DNA of 64,000 nucleotides from Hydractinia symbiolongicarpus (lineage: Eukaryota; Cnidaria; Hydrozoa; Anthoathecata; Hydractiniidae). Within the stretch, counting starts at the first letter, position 1. Every line of letters begins with the position of its first letter. The position numbers were made by a program, and so were the translations under genes. Below, one piece after another: positions 24,347 to 49,401 of the stretch. The notes below the pieces were generated by a model. It made no database searches, was not told the DNA's origin, and worked only from the letters and a program-made list of their open reading frames with translations. The stretch is from positions 26,355,001 through 26,419,000 of the forward strand of contig NC_079882.1 in the NCBI RefSeq assembly GCF_029227915.1, read 5' to 3'.

Positions 24347-24557
24347 GAGTGAACGCTCAAGCCATGTGAGGGAAATTGGGGAGAAGGCACTGTGTGGGCC
24401 GTTGGATATTGCAGGGAATTGCCTGGTAGAGCGCAGATCTTAATTGGGTCTGCGTAACTCAAAATAAGCATTAAGTGCTCTAAGACTCCCCCATCTAAGC
24501 CAAGGCCCCTGCAGAAAATAATAGACATAAGGCTAGCCATGTAAAAATATACACATC
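24347..24557. repeat. SINE-like interspersed repeat, copy 1
   Basis: This copy is clearly alignable with 28421-28672: both share gggaaattggggaga, gccgttg, the tRNA-like tagtagagcgc or tggtagagcgc segment, cctgcgta or tctgcgta, a tctaagcca core and an end gctagccatgtaaaa or tctagccatgtaaaa. It has no coding content; the 74-codon minus-strand open frame across it is accidental. It lies in an intron of the CUB/EGF gene. Confidence 0.75.
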
Positions 24558-24569
24558 ATCTACAAACAC

Positions 24570-24657
24570 AACCTCGTTTCCAGGGTTTTTGCTTGATGCT
24601 AGAACCGCTATGGTTTTGCCTCAGTGTCAAAAAAGAAAAAGCCTTGGAAACGAGGTT
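24570..24657. mobile_element. Short foldback element (AACCTCGTTTCC family), copy 1
   Basis: Inverted ends aacctcgtttccagggttttt and aaaaagccttggaaacgaggtt bound 88 bases. Similar hairpins occur at 52274-52370 and 56111-56147. It lies in an intron of the CUB/EGF gene. Similar words (acaaacac) flank both sides, but the target duplication is not exact. Confidence 0.8.
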
Positions 24658-25230
24658 GATCACAAACACTACTTACCTCTAACAAGAAGCCACGATGTTT
24701 TTTCTCTACAGTTTTCATATGAATCAGTACGTTATTCTGTGTCGTTAACAAGTTAGTTCTTTTTCTCCAGCCACATAATTTTTGAAGGAGTCGACTCGAA
24801 GTTGTGTTACCATCATATATTTCAGTAAAATCCGTTGCATCGCTACAATTGGTTTCGTATTTCTAAATACCACAATGGATAACATAATGCTGTGAAAAAA
24901 GTTAAAAATATCGAAAATAATTTATAAACAAAAATCTTACATTTTTATCAGCGTAACTGCTCATCTATAAATAAAAATGAGGTAATTTAAAAAATCAGCA
25001 AATAATTATTTATGCGTAGACATACCAGAGGTGTGAATTAGAATGTTGGTGATAAATAAAAATGTTTTCAGAAGCACTTACTGCAAAATCTGCAAACGTA
25101 AGTTCAATGACATTTCCCAGTGCGACTTTAATATGCCATTTACAATTTAAGCCCGATTTATAAGTGGGATTATTGGGTGATTTGATTTGACCATTCCACT
25201 CTGTTGTCTCGAAAAAACAATCATCATCTG

Positions 25231-28200
25231 CTAAAAGTCAAGGTGTTATATGCTCACAATATGAGTATTACGTTTAAACAGAGACGGAGTGTCTATAGCG
25301 AGTTGCGTTTGTGTTCAACTAGTTTGAGTTCCCACTCTGGTGCACTTTGAACGTGTTGTTTTCGATCCAATTGAGAACAATTACTGACCGCAAGCAAGCA
25401 AATGATGTCAAATCTTGAGCACTAATAAATCTAAGTTTTAGGTTGATTGGGTGAGAACTCTATCTGGTTAGGAAGTATACGACACAAGAAAATGAGAGTT
25501 GATTTCCTTTGTTATTCTTGTTCATGTTGACATATTGTGTATAATACCTGTATAATACTTCTACAACAAAAATACTTTATACAACATTGTATATTTTATT
25601 GGCTCTAAATGAAGTTATCAAACCAAATAAAACACAGCTTAGGTTATAATAAATTAATCAACCTGCTGAAGGAAGGCGCAGAAGAGATAGGTAGAAAGGT
25701 TGCATCAAAATAATGTTTTATGTTCAAAGAAAACGATGTTTAAAACTCTTGCAGGTAATAATAGCACGTAATTATCAACTTTATCGTCCTCACTTGTGAT
25801 CCTTCTTTAACATGCTGGCAATTTTTTTCAAACACGAGTTTATATCTGAAAGATTTGAAAGGAATATTTTTTGTAGTTTGTTTAAACTTAATAAATATTA
25901 AAAGGAAATTTAATTTTATCGTCGAGTAAATAATTTTTTATAGAATTATTAAAAATGAAGTCGAAATTAAGGATTCAATGAAAAGATCCGTTTTTCATTT
26001 CGGTTCCTTTCCATCTATTTTACGCAAGAAGTCATAACAACTGATAAATACTGCTTAAAAAACATGTAGGCCGCCATCTTGTCATTGGAATGTTTATAAA
26101 TATATGGTGAACATTTTATCTCTGTCTGTATGTTAATATTACGCGGATTTTGTCTGTCTGTTTAAGTGGTCGGACCGCAGCTATATTTCGGATATAATAC
26201 TACTTGTATTCTGTTTGTTTAAATGGTTGCGCGAAGTTTTATACCGGACCTCTCGTAGAGTAATTAGGGAATTAGATAAGGGTCTGAAGGACGTGAAATG
26301 TAATTTGGATTTTATAAACCAAATGAAATAGTGATATAATACCTTTTGTTCCTAACTCTCGTCGCATATTAAGAGAGCCCGTCGGTTTGAACAGAAACGA
26401 TAATAAATATTCTTGATTGATAAAGTAACTCACTAAAACTCGAACACGCATATAGAGGATTAAAAGATTTTTTCTGCTCGAGATTTTGCAGTATCAGCTG
26501 AAGCAACGGACGCCATGATTGTGAAGTTTCAAGACTTAAACTATTGGCTCGATAAACGAAGGGTGAAGCAATACCCCATTTCCCATATCCATTCGCCGTA
26601 AATTAAAACGAGGTCATACTTTTAAAACGAGGCAAGTGTTAAGCATTTTATTTGGAATGCATGGATATATAAGAAGATAGGTTGTTAGTAATATTTAAAC
26701 GTCATTATTGTAATCAGTTTTTTTTTCAATAAGATGGATTGACAAAAAAAGATATTACACGTATTGTTGAATCTTGTAGTAGTAATATTAAAGGAGGCTC
26801 AGTGACAGAAAAAGGCAAATTTTTGTTTTAAAAAAGTCATGCATGGCTAGCTAGTAAAGAACTATTACTTGTGTTAGTTAAGATCCTTTATTATTAAATG
26901 TGTGAGGAAGGAGTAATAAAGATAACCTATAATCTAATACAGCTTCTGAGAGCTGAAGATTGGTAAATATCGGTTCAAAATTGTCAGTAACTAACTGGCT
27001 ACACAAATGCTTAGTAAAGTCATTATTTTTAGGAGTTGTACATATATATAGCGAGCTATGCATACTGCTATATAGCTAGACATGCAATGTTTTTAAGGTA
27101 GAACGCTTGATACTACTTTGACAAAAATGCAGAAAATCTAACATCACATTTTAATGGAAGTTTTTTGTTTTATATTTATGTAGGAAGAAAAAAAGGTTTG
27201 CTTAACCTTGTTTTAAATACGTACTTGAACCACAATTTTGTGTCATTTAAAACTGATGACAAATTAGTAAAAAAACAGCACTTAAAATTATGACTGAAAA
27301 ATTTGATTACGAGCCTTATTTATTTATGACAACAAAAGATAAATGCAAACTAATATCTGCCATTGTATTCTCTACTACTTTACACTGAAATGGTTACTTA
27401 TAACAAAACATATTGGTGACAGATGATAAGTACAACATATCCTTGAATGTAAACTAGGTTTAAACGTAATTATAAGCCAATATCATTTTTTGCAAATGTA
27501 TTTTTATTCCTTAATCTTACTTGTATATAGATGTCTGCAAAATTTCTTTATACGTATACTTCTCTAGCCTTGACAATTAATATAGGTATACCTCAAAAAA
27601 TTATAAAACAACAAATTTATACTCAAATTATTTACAAGTACACAAACTTCTGGAATACAATAAATAAATACTTTCAATAAGCCCGTGTGTTAGTTTATTT
27701 GTCAATTTTTTAAATTTTTTTTTTTTTTTTTTTTTTTATTTTAAAGATTAGAGCCTATTAAAACGGGAAGGCGCAGGCCAAGGCATCGTTTCCATTTTCT
27801 TCACAATACTCTATATCAATCTACATTTCTTTCGCACGGTGAAAATAGGAATGCTATTCTGGAGGGTATAACCCTTTTAAATTGTTTAAGCTGCTGGTTA
27901 TCTGCACATGTAGATAGTACCTTGACTCTTTATAAAGTACTTATTAAACAACCGAGAGTGTAAAAAGAAATTCCGTTAAATTTCTTGGTCGATGTTATCA
28001 GCAAGTAATTGTGAGTCGAGAATAGTGTTTGATGACACAATTATTTATAAACTATTAGATATATTGTTGAAACAGTCAGAAATAATTACAATTTTTGATT
28101 TTAAAGATGTTTTCAATCAATCATTACATTCATTAAAAATTTGTCTAATAAAACTTTAGTTTTTTTAACCGTTATAGAAGAACTTGGTCGATGTAAAAGG

Positions 28201-28420
28201 ATTGATATCAATCAACTCTTGTTTCAGGGTGTTCGGAATCGTGACGGAATATTTTCGAAAGTCATTACAGATGCCATCGCCATTACTCTTATAATAAAGA
28301 ACCACCCCGAATTTGATCTCTACATATCGAAACGTCATCATTCTTACAGAGATGTCCGCCTTATAGAGATTTTAGCGAAAATGACTGAGCAAAAACGGCT
28401 TATCTGAAAAGGGCATGGGC
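25231..28420. other. Region upstream of the CUB exons; no further exon convincingly identified
   Basis: More 5' exons of the minus-strand CUB gene would be expected here. One candidate with a good acceptor (ctttcagATATAAACTCG, minus strand near 25850) does not match the required splice phase, so it is not annotated. A T-run of about 20 bases lies at 27718-27737. An open frame of about 88 codons at 28141-28407 starts at TTG and shows no known domain. Confidence 0.4.
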
Positions 28421-28672
28421 GAGTGAATGTTACCATAGCCTCGGGTTAACCCAAGCCATGTAAGGGAAATTGGGGAGATGGCACACTGTGTACGCCGTTG
28501 AATGTTGCCGGAAGTTGTCTAGTAGAGCGCGGACCCTAATTGGGCCTGCGTAGCTCAAAATTAGCATTAAATACTCTGGGCTCTCCATCTAAGCCATGGC
28601 CCCTCCTGGAAATAATAGACAGGAAATGTCCCTCGACATTTGTGAGTCTAGCCATGTAAAATATGCACATCT
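28421..28672. repeat. SINE-like interspersed repeat, copy 2
   Basis: This is the second copy of the family at 24347-24557, in the same orientation and about 40 bases longer, with the extra segment gaaatgtccctcgacatttg, itself a small hairpin, near 28623-28642. The shared tagtagagcgc segment resembles a tRNA box A region, suggesting a tRNA-derived SINE, but a clear box B is not seen. Confidence 0.75.
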
Positions 28673-29401
28673 CTCTGGAACTCAGAAATTATGATGATGA
28701 CTATTTATTGGCTAAGTTTTGTCACACCCGTCCAAAACCATATGATACTAAATCTCAAGCCATAGTTTAATTTTTACTAAAGGTTTTTACTCTTTCTCAC
28801 ATTGCCTGGGTTATTTTTTTATGCCTCATGTAAAATTGTCTATTAACAGATTGGTGTAAAGGTACAAGTTTTAAGTCAATAAATTAATTTTTTTACCGAA
28901 GTTATTGCAATTTTAATTTTCTTAAACTGGCCGGGATAAATGTGCATTTAATGATAAAATGGCTCTGACGGTTAATCTACTGGCTTAATATATATTGTTT
29001 ATGGTAACTGAAACATATAAAGTGATAAAACATGTTGGCCAACCACAACCTGATAAACAAGTTGAATCCTTTCTATGGTGTGTTTATCTTGATGGCTTGT
29101 TTGGTAAGTGTGCTATCATCGGCGCGCCGTACTATTCTATTTAGAGCATTTTGGCGCTCCGTGCTCGATGTTCCCGCTAAATGAAAGTCAAAACGAAAGT
29201 GGCACCACGACATGCAACACAGATTTTACCAGAGGCAGGCAGACTCCCTGCATGTATGTTGTAACAACTATGATAAATATGTAATTTTTATGTTATTTGG
29301 TAAACGGCTAAACTTTGCAGTTACACCTGTTCGGTTCCTTTGTCGGCTACAATTCTTATTATGTTATGTATAATCAACAATCAATGTTTTCTCTTTTTTG
29401 T
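28673..29401. other. Non-coding stretch
   Basis: I see no gene or recognised element. Confidence 0.45.
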
Positions 29402-29623
29402 AGCTAGCTAGCTAGCTAGCAGAAAGATGCGTAAGCTTACTGAAGAAAGGTCTCTTTCAGCTCATTTCTTTGTACAGAAACATTTTTGAGGCTTTAAACC
29501 ATTATCGAGAGTAGATGGATAACGTTTTAACAGACTTAAAAAGACCTTACTTCACCTGCGCCTGCATCTTTTTTGCGTGCCACGCAAATGTTAAAGCTGA
29601 AAGGGCTTACCAGGGAAAATGTA
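29402..29623. repeat. Diverged dispersed repeat, copy 1
   Basis: From 29421 (agaaagatgcgtaagcttact) to 29623 (gggcttaccagggaaaatgt) this matches 31057-31383 with many substitutions. Its left edge is preceded by a (AGCT)n tract, gctagctagctagctagc. Confidence 0.75.
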
Positions 29624-31056
29624 AAAATCCAAAAAGTCTATTAATCAGTTGTAGCATTTTAGTATTGCAACAATTGTAACATAGCATTTTGCCATGAGCA
29701 AATAACCTCCCGAGCAATTAATTGCTCTCATCTGAGTGTCCACGCGAGCAATTTTGCTCCCCATATTTTTTGCTAAACAGGGCATTTTTCAGGAGAGGCG
29801 TGCAGCTTGGCACACACCTAAATTGTTTCAAGAGTGTGATTAAAACGTGCGCCACATTTCCAGTTTGGTCAGACATGACCGTAGCTCGTTTCGAACTTTT
29901 GTCGGACAAAACGTTGGATAGATTTATGTCTTGGTTCGACACTTTTAGATCTCAGAATTATTAAATAGTCCTGGTCCTTTAAATCCACGAGCAAGCCTAT
30001 TCATAGCCAACCTGACCATCCTAGCTAATTCACCGACTCCTGACTTAGTTAAAAAACTATGTAGACATAAATCTCTTTTGCCTGGCCCCTTCGACATTGG
30101 TAACCAGGTCTTACACAAAAAATCCAGCCATGTGGTTTTTAACTAATGCGGAGGTGAACAGAATATATACTGCACTTACAGGCGGAACAGACAATTTATC
30201 GTGGATTTTATTGTAGATAATTTTTTCATTTGACAAAACAATTGGAAATAATAGCAGGTCCAAATTTAATGGATTATTTTCTTTATGCCACAACTGTTAT
30301 TCAAACAATTTTACAAACGAAACCCATGTGTGGTATAATTTTTTTTCCGTATAAATTAAATGTACCTGACCTGTATACTTAAACTTTCCGAATGAATTTT
30401 TAGTTTTATTTAAACCACGCAGATAAAGATTTTTTTTAATTTGAAAACGAAGCATATTTTTCCCTACTTGCTTGTGATGACCTGAAAAATAAACATTAAA
30501 TTTATGGAAATAGCAGTATAGTCATGCATACTATTTCGGACATGTAGAAAATGAAGTTAAGATTGAGAGAGTCGCTATACCAGTAGACACTCGGTCATCG
30601 TGTTTGGGGTTCATGATTTAAAACGTCCCCCACTTTTCTACTGCAAAATAAATGCGCAACGAAGATTAACCTTAATTCCCGTATTGCATGCGTTTTACAA
30701 AATGGCGAATGAACTGTTGCAAGATGGGTGGAAAATAATCACACCAAATATCTTTTCAGTTTCCGTGCAGGAATTTCACTTAAAAAACCAATCAATTCTT
30801 GAGAAAAACGCTTACCCTTATCTCAAAATGTTAATATTTATGCGAGCAATAAAATGCATTTACGCGAGCCCTACGCGGAGCGGGCAATTGCTCACAACTC
30901 ATGGCGAGGTTTCATTTTAGGGACTGTTAACTAGCAATCCTAGAAACATAGCTAGCTAGCTAATGAATGGAAACAGTTTCCCTGTTTCAGAAACAATTTC
31001 CATGTTCCATATATATATTTACTTCCAATTTCCGGCTTTAACAACTGCGTGGCAGG
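29624..31056. other. Spacer between the two dispersed repeat copies
   Basis: No gene is recognised. Gagcaatt and gccatgag words appear near 29691-29750 and, inverted, near 30841-30905. They may be eroded ends of a transposon of about 1.2 kb, but the match is too weak to call. An agctagctagct tract lies at 30951. Confidence 0.4.
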
Positions 31057-31383
31057 CAAAAAGATGTGCAAGCTTACTAAAAAAAGGGCTTTTCACCCCA
31101 TTTCTTTCTACAGAAACATTTTTGTGACTTTAAACTATATATTATCAAATATAGATAGTTAACTTCTGATTGAGATATATCAGTCAGGGTAAACACTTAA
31201 TTAGGCAGTGATAGGCTAATTAGGCCATACCACCTAGTTAGGTGTTTACCCTGACTGTATATTTATAAAGATACCTTCTTGCAAAGAAACAGACTGAAAA
31301 GAACCTCACGTCACCTAGCGGCTCCATTTTTTTGCATGCCACAACAATTGTTACAGCCAAAAGGGCTTACCGCGAAAAATGTA
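31057..31383. repeat. Diverged dispersed repeat, copy 2, with nested insertion
   Basis: This copy shares aagcttact, catttctttctacagaaac, gacttt and agggcttacc blocks with 29421-29623 in the same order. It is longer because a 77-bp foldback (31181-31257) and neighbouring bases interrupt it. Confidence 0.75.
31181..31257. mobile_element. 77-bp foldback MITE flanked by TATAT
   Basis: The inverted ends are cagtcagggtaaacac at 31181 and gtgtttaccctgactg at 31257, continuing imperfectly inward (ttaattagg and cctagttag). TATAT occurs directly on both sides (31176-31180 and 31258-31262), consistent with a 5-bp or shorter target duplication. It lies inside dispersed repeat copy 2 and is missing from copy 1. 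Confidence 0.85.
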
Positions 31384-32668
31384 AACAAGGGGTCTATATT
31401 TGTGTAAAATTAGAAAGTAGTTTTTGAATGCTGAAACTAATTTTAGTTTTCCATCTTCCGCAAGCTAATTTGGGTTTCTTTATTATTTGCAATGTTTTGA
31501 ACAAATAGAAAGCCCTACCAATAAGCATAAAAATATTATATGGAACTTCATGGGTTCTCTTACTACTGGAGTTTTAATCAAATTTACCCAGTATTTAAGA
31601 TATTTTTCCTCTAAACAAACAGAAAATAAAATCTGGTTTCGGAATTGAAACTGTTTTTCTTTTTTTCATTATACTGTTTCCATATCTGTACCTTATCCCT
31701 GACTGTTTAGTTGAGTAATATGCACAACAGTTTTGTGTAACTAAAAAAGCTGTAGTCCTATATAAACACTGCCTGAATTGCACCAAGGATGCTCTTTCTT
31801 TTATGCAATCTTCTGACTAATCCCTTGAATTGGTGATGTACAGCTATAATTCCCTTTTCTCTTAATGGTGACAATCTGATAACTCCGCTCACCACACTAC
31901 TTCATGTTTTTGACTATAAACTGTCCTTTTAAAGCAAAAAGGCGGGTGATTGAGGTGGGCGTTTGACTTTTATCCGTAAAGAGCATATTGTTTAAAGAAA
32001 ACTTCCGTAGCAAGGGTTAACCTAATTTAACGTTATTTTCCGCAAAACAATTATTTTTTCTCCAGTTTCTTCCACTTTTTGTGTTTTGTTAAGTTCAAAA
32101 TTTACATTAGCTAAATCCTTATATCATCTACTGAGTAACTTAGGCAACCTCATCCCCAAAGATTGTTAGATTTTTTTTAGCTTCTCCTAGGAACAAGGTT
32201 CACAATAACAGGTTATATATAGATCAGTTAATTTTACAACCTGTTTGTTGAAATTAATGGAATATTAATAGTTATTGGCTATGAGAGTCATTGATTATGG
32301 TGACTGATTCTTTAAATTGAATGGCACATAAATATTACGTAACAGAGTAACAAAAAAGACTGGGGCTGGTCTGAAATTTTTTGGTGGTTGTCAAGGTGGC
32401 AGGAAAAACAAGTATTTAAAAAACGATATCTGGGGTTACATGAACATGAATTTAGTTGATTGTAATTCAGGGTTTGCTATAGGTGGATTTAAATTTCAGG
32501 GATTTGCTCTGATATTTGTTTGTGTCTAAGGCGAGTCCAACTTAATTAGTTGTTCTACAGGCAAAGTCGATAGTAGCTTATGGTCGGTCAATAGGCGAAT
32601 TAAATTTAATTTTATCGAGAATGTATGATCAGAACAACAAGTGCTGTTTCGAAATTTATATATAGCAC
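31384..32668. other. Non-coding stretch before the LINE
   Basis: No gene or recognised repeat is visible. Confidence 0.45.
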
Positions 32669-35320
32669 ACTGTTACAGATGCACAATTAAAGATTCCGGG
32701 GTACACACTCGAACAAAAATACCGTGTAATTGAAGGCCATGGAGGAGTTTCACTCTATATTCGGGACGATCTGAACTACAACAGAAGAGATGATTTAGAA
32801 ATTGAAGGAATTGAATTTCTATGGATTGAATTCTTCCCCAAAAAATCGAAACCGTTGCTCATTTCTTCATGCTACCAACCCCCTGATAACTCAAAATACC
32901 TCGACAGAAACTTTGTTGAAAAATTTAACAATATTTTGGATGCGATTACAGCAGAGAACAAAGAAACGATTATGTGCGGGGACTTTAACTGCAATTATAA
33001 GGTCCCCGGAGACCATTACAACTTGAAAGATCTTGTAAAACTGCACGGTTTCAGTCAGCTAATAAAGTCATACACGCGAATAACAAAGAACAGTAAAACA
33101 CTTATCGATTTGTTCTATACGACAAACAAAATAGTAATTACCGATACATTGGTGCACACAAATTCCATAACTGATCATGGTTTAATTGGCATCAATAGAA
33201 AAATGAACTGTAAACGCTATCAACCAAAAAGAATAACGGCGCGTGATTACTCTCGATATAACAAAGAAGACTTACAGAACGAACTTCGTAACATACCTTG
33301 GGAAAACTGTTTAGCTGTCGATTTCAACAAAGGCTGGGATTTATTCAAAAATTACGTCACATCTACCATCAACAAACATTCACCACTGAAGAGAAAAATG
33401 TTCGGGGAAAGCCCAGTCCCTGGTTGACACGAGAAATACGTCAGTTGATGCACACAAGAGATTATCAACTACGCCGCTTCAAACAAACTAGCCTTGATGC
33501 TCATTGGGACAATTATAAGAAACTCAGAAATACTATAACAAAAAAGATACGTGCTGCAAAAGCAAACCACATCAGAAATGTATTTAAGCAATCCACTGAC
33601 AAACCTAGCGACTTCTGGAAGCAAATCAAAAACTGCTATCCTACTAAGGGTACATGTGCTCCAAGTAAATTTTTCAAAATCAATGGGGAAAATGTATCGA
33701 ATCCCAAATGTATATCAAATGCATTTTGTTCGTTTTTTACGAAAGTCGGATCCAAATTAGTGAACTGTAAAATCATTAATTACACATGGAAAATGTTTGA
33801 CCATCGGGACCCCCTGAAGGATATAAACCGAACTAATGCAACATTTAAGTTTAAAGAATTAACAGTCCGAGAAACATTAAAAATCTTAGAATCGACAAAT
33901 GCATCGAAAGCGGCAGGTCCGGACACATCACCTGCAAGAATTGTAAAGGATATTGCTACCGTAATTGCAGCACCACTTACGTTCTTAATAAATGCAAGCT
34001 TGTTATCTGGCACCTTTATAACATCAGAGAAAACTGCAAAAATTAACCCTGTGTTTAAAAATGGAGATCGCAGTAATATTGATAATTACCGTCCGATCTC
34101 TGTGCTCAACATCCTGTTGAAGACCATCGAAAGAGTCGTTTATAACCAACTAGCTGACTACCTGGAAGAAAACTTCTTCCTGAGCAAACACCAGTATGGC
34201 TTCCGCCGGAAACGATCGACTAGTGATGCAGTTACCAAACTTACAAATAACATCCGCGAAAACATGGACAAAGGCAAAGTAACAGGTGCCCTGTTTATGG
34301 ACCTGAGAAAAGCATTTGACACTGTTAACCACAGTTGTTTACTTTACAAACTTCCTTACTATGGCATACTTGGTAAAGAGGTTGATTGGATATCTAGCTA
34401 CTTGTTTCACCGAAGCCAAATCGTTAACGTTGATGGAGTACTTTCTGAGAAGAAGTTTGTTACCCATGGTGTACCCCAAGGTTCTATATTGGGACCTCTG
34501 CTATTTGTTCTTCTTATAAACGACTTTCCGATCCAGCTAAATTACTGCAACGTATTAATGTATGCTGATGACACAGTGATTTATTTTTCACACAAATTGC
34601 TAACTGAGATCGAAAAATGTATAAACTCAGATGCTGAAAAAGTGTTCAGATGGATGCAAGATAACTGTCTTATCCTAAACCCAAAAAAAGGAAAAACAGA
34701 ATTTGTAACTTTTACATCTCGATCTTGTAACACCCAGATCAATATAACAATCAATAACAATGAAATCCACCAGCCTGCGTTCTACGAATATCTTGGTGTA
34801 ATCATGGATAGCCATCTAAACATGAGCTCTCACCTTCAACGAATGTACAGGCAGGTTAGTTCAAGGCTCAAAATGCTCAAGAATGTAAGACGTAACATTT
34901 CACCAATTGTTGCTGAGAAGATATTCACGTCAATGATTTAACCTCTAATTTTCTACTGCTACCCTGTTTATGGTGGCATGAGCGATACATGGCAATTGAA
35001 ATTTGAATCGTTATTTCTGAAAGCAAAATTCATTGTCAAAAATCGTAAAAAATGGCCAACTTTCACAATACGACTGAAAAGAAAAATTGTTATTGACGTC
35101 TTCAAATCGTTACATTTCGAAACTGATGGGAAATATGTTATGATCAACCACTCGATAAACACTCGAGGAAAGAACTGTTCACTTCGGCTCCCATCAATTA
35201 AATCTGAAGCTGGGAGGAAATTATCATATTATCAGGGAGCAGAACTCCCTACCTGTTAGTATTAGGAAAGAAACTAATTTTAATTTATTTAAAAAACTAA
35301 TAAACAATTATGATTTTTAA
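32669..35320 (+). pseudogene. LINE endonuclease/reverse transcriptase polyprotein, broken
   Basis: An apurinic-type endonuclease is seen first, with CGDFN (about 32979) and the catalytic ITDHGLIG block (about 33169). A frameshift near 33420 moves to the frame of the reverse transcriptase, which holds NYRPISVLN (about 34084), LFMDLRKAFDTVNH (motif A, about 34291-34330), GVPQGSILGPLL (about 34468-34503) and YADDT (motif C, about 34561-34577). An in-frame TAA at 34939-34941 interrupts the protein. The frame resumes immediately (YCYPVYGG) and runs to another frameshift near 35240, before a final SLPVSIRKETNFNLF-type end and stop near 35320. With only two frameshifts and one stop in 2.6 kb the copy is fairly young, but it cannot make an intact protein. 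Confidence 0.88.
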
Positions 35321-35703
35321 ACTTTTCTGGTTCAATCACGATGTGGGAGGGAACGGTTGACGCCATTGACACAAACAATACAATTTCCACGTCCTCTCAT
35401 TGCCAAATGTATGGATTGTGTGATGACATCATCCATCGTTTCTTACATCGTGTTTCTTGATATACTTGAAAATTTTTCGCACAAAGTCTCTCACAATATT
35501 TTTAATTTTCTCATATATGGTTCTCAATGTTCATTCTCTTAAATTTTTCAATATCCGCGAATTTTTATTTCTCTCCGTTTAAATCTTACTTCGAAAATTT
35601 TATATTTTGTTATTTTTGTTTTACACAGGTCTTTCATTGATAACAGTAACATTTACATATATCTTGTATATATTATACTGACGTAGATAAACCTGTATAA
35701 AGA

Positions 35704-35734
<31 letters not shown>

Positions 35735-35735
35735 G
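32669..35735 (+). mobile_element. 5'-truncated non-LTR retrotransposon (CR1/L2/jockey-like)
   Basis: The element begins inside the endonuclease domain, continues through the reverse transcriptase and a C-terminal region, and is followed by about 415 bases of 3'-UTR-like sequence ending in an (AAT)n tract (35706-35734). Such simple-repeat tails are typical of CR1/L2-like elements. The 5' truncation is the usual outcome of incomplete target-primed reverse transcription. A target-site duplication is not apparent. Confidence 0.88.
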
Positions 35736-36790
35736 CAAGTTGTTCTTTTCCTACTTAAATTAATAAAACAATCATTTTTTAGTGTTCTTTTAATTTTTTT
35801 TGCACAGTTTATAGAAAAATCTAAATTTAAGTTCAAATTCTTTTTGCGGACTATGGTTTAGTTGATAATATTTAAAGTCTTTCGCAGCGTCAAATCATTT
35901 ATTTAAAAATCATAACGGAGGAGGGTGTTACAACAATTGTATTCGACCTTGTTTTTATTATTTTTTGTAAATGGTATCGACTAAAAATCTAGCTGTATCA
36001 CAGTTCAGCTAGTGCAATTTTAAATTTATATAATAATCCTGAAGGGTGTTGCAACAATAATAATAATTTGACTTGTTTTCCACTTGTATTGTAACTGTTT
36101 TACAAATCACATAAAAATTTAAACTTCTGTTTAACCACATAACTGTTTTTGTGATTGCAAAATTAGCACATTGTGCATTTTAGTTTCATGAACAAAGAAT
36201 CAACTTCAAGTGACCCTAACAATGGTGGTCCTAAAGTAACGTTATCGATTCCTCTTGTTTTGTATAATTGTAGATTGACATTCAACCAACAAAAAATAAC
36301 ATTGATTATCTTCTATGCTAATTATATTTTCTGGAGATGCCTAAGCTTTTTGTTTGAGAAACTGAATTTATAATCCTGAAGAAAGCTTATAGTTAACTAG
36401 GCTACCTTAATGCATGACAGCATGGATAAGAAAAAATGAGGTGCTGTTTTAAGGGTTTATAAAGATGTTTTCACCCAACCAGTTTGATAAATTAATCATA
36501 TTACATAAATAATAATACTTAGTTACCCAGATTATCATTCATACCAGCAATATTTTCTGAGCATGCTGTCATAATTCCGCATATTTAGCTATTAACTAAG
36601 ACCTTGAAAAAGATTTTTAAAATACATTCCTAGACTTTCAAGCTCATTCATACAAAGTTAACTTGCTTTTTTATAGGAGGTAAGCTTTAAAAACTAATAT
36701 TACAGTATGTGAGTGTTTTAAGATCAATTGGTCTTTAAATGGAAAGGTAAGCTTTAGAAAAAAACGCTGTGACTTTTTTTCATTCTAGAT
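35736..36790. other. Intergenic region upstream of WRN
   Basis: This stretch has no gene. A polypyrimidine tract and acceptor (tttttttcattctag, ending about 36788) lies just before the WRN start codon. It may end a 5'-UTR intron or mark spliced-leader addition. Short related words (gtgttacaacaattg and gtgttgcaacaataat) recur near 35927 and 36047. Confidence 0.4.
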
Positions 36791-36811
36791 TGATAGAATG
36801 AGGTCGTAGTA

Positions 36812-49360
<12,549 letters not shown>

Positions 49361-49401
49361 AAAAAGATTTTTAAACATAATTATTGAATATGTATTTTAT
49401 A

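Larger units (their letters stand above)
23708..25230 (-). pseudogene. CUB/EGF-domain gene, 3' part apparently broken (partial)
   Basis: Minus-strand exons with consensus splice sites encode an extracellular CUB/EGF protein. Exon A (25082-25230) is the first half of a CUB domain (IKSPNNPTYKSGLNCKW, VIELTFADFA). A 24-base exon (24941-24964) adds MSSYADKN. Exon B (24677-24862) gives the second half (TEIYDGNTTSSRLLQKLCG). Phases join cleanly in A, mini-exon and B. Exon C (about 23912-24255) holds another CUB domain (QSPNYPDLYP, then LQFPKFDIEY and YCELKSPPSI), but its two halves are in different frames near 24136-24142. Exon D (23708-23836) is an EGF-like module ([21 protein letters not shown]) with two stop codons after its first Cys. 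Phases of B and C do not match. The 5' end and signal peptide are not seen. The 5' part may still be functional; the 3' part looks decayed, unless assembly errors explain the breaks. Confidence 0.65.

Noticed and set aside
25795-25852. Possible 5' exon of the CUB gene (minus strand, INSCLKKIASML)
   Set aside because: Splice phase does not fit the next exon and the sequence has no EGF or CUB cysteine pattern.
28141-28407. Open frame of 88 codons starting at TTG
   Set aside because: No ATG in a good position, no domain, no splice context. Kept only as a note in the regional entry.
29691-30905. Possible 1.2-kb DNA transposon with gccatgag/gagcaatt ends
   Set aside because: The inverted match is short and irregular, no target duplication and no transposase.
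33551-34519. Additional frames inside the LINE
   Set aside because: They overlap the reverse transcriptase in other frames and lack any motif.
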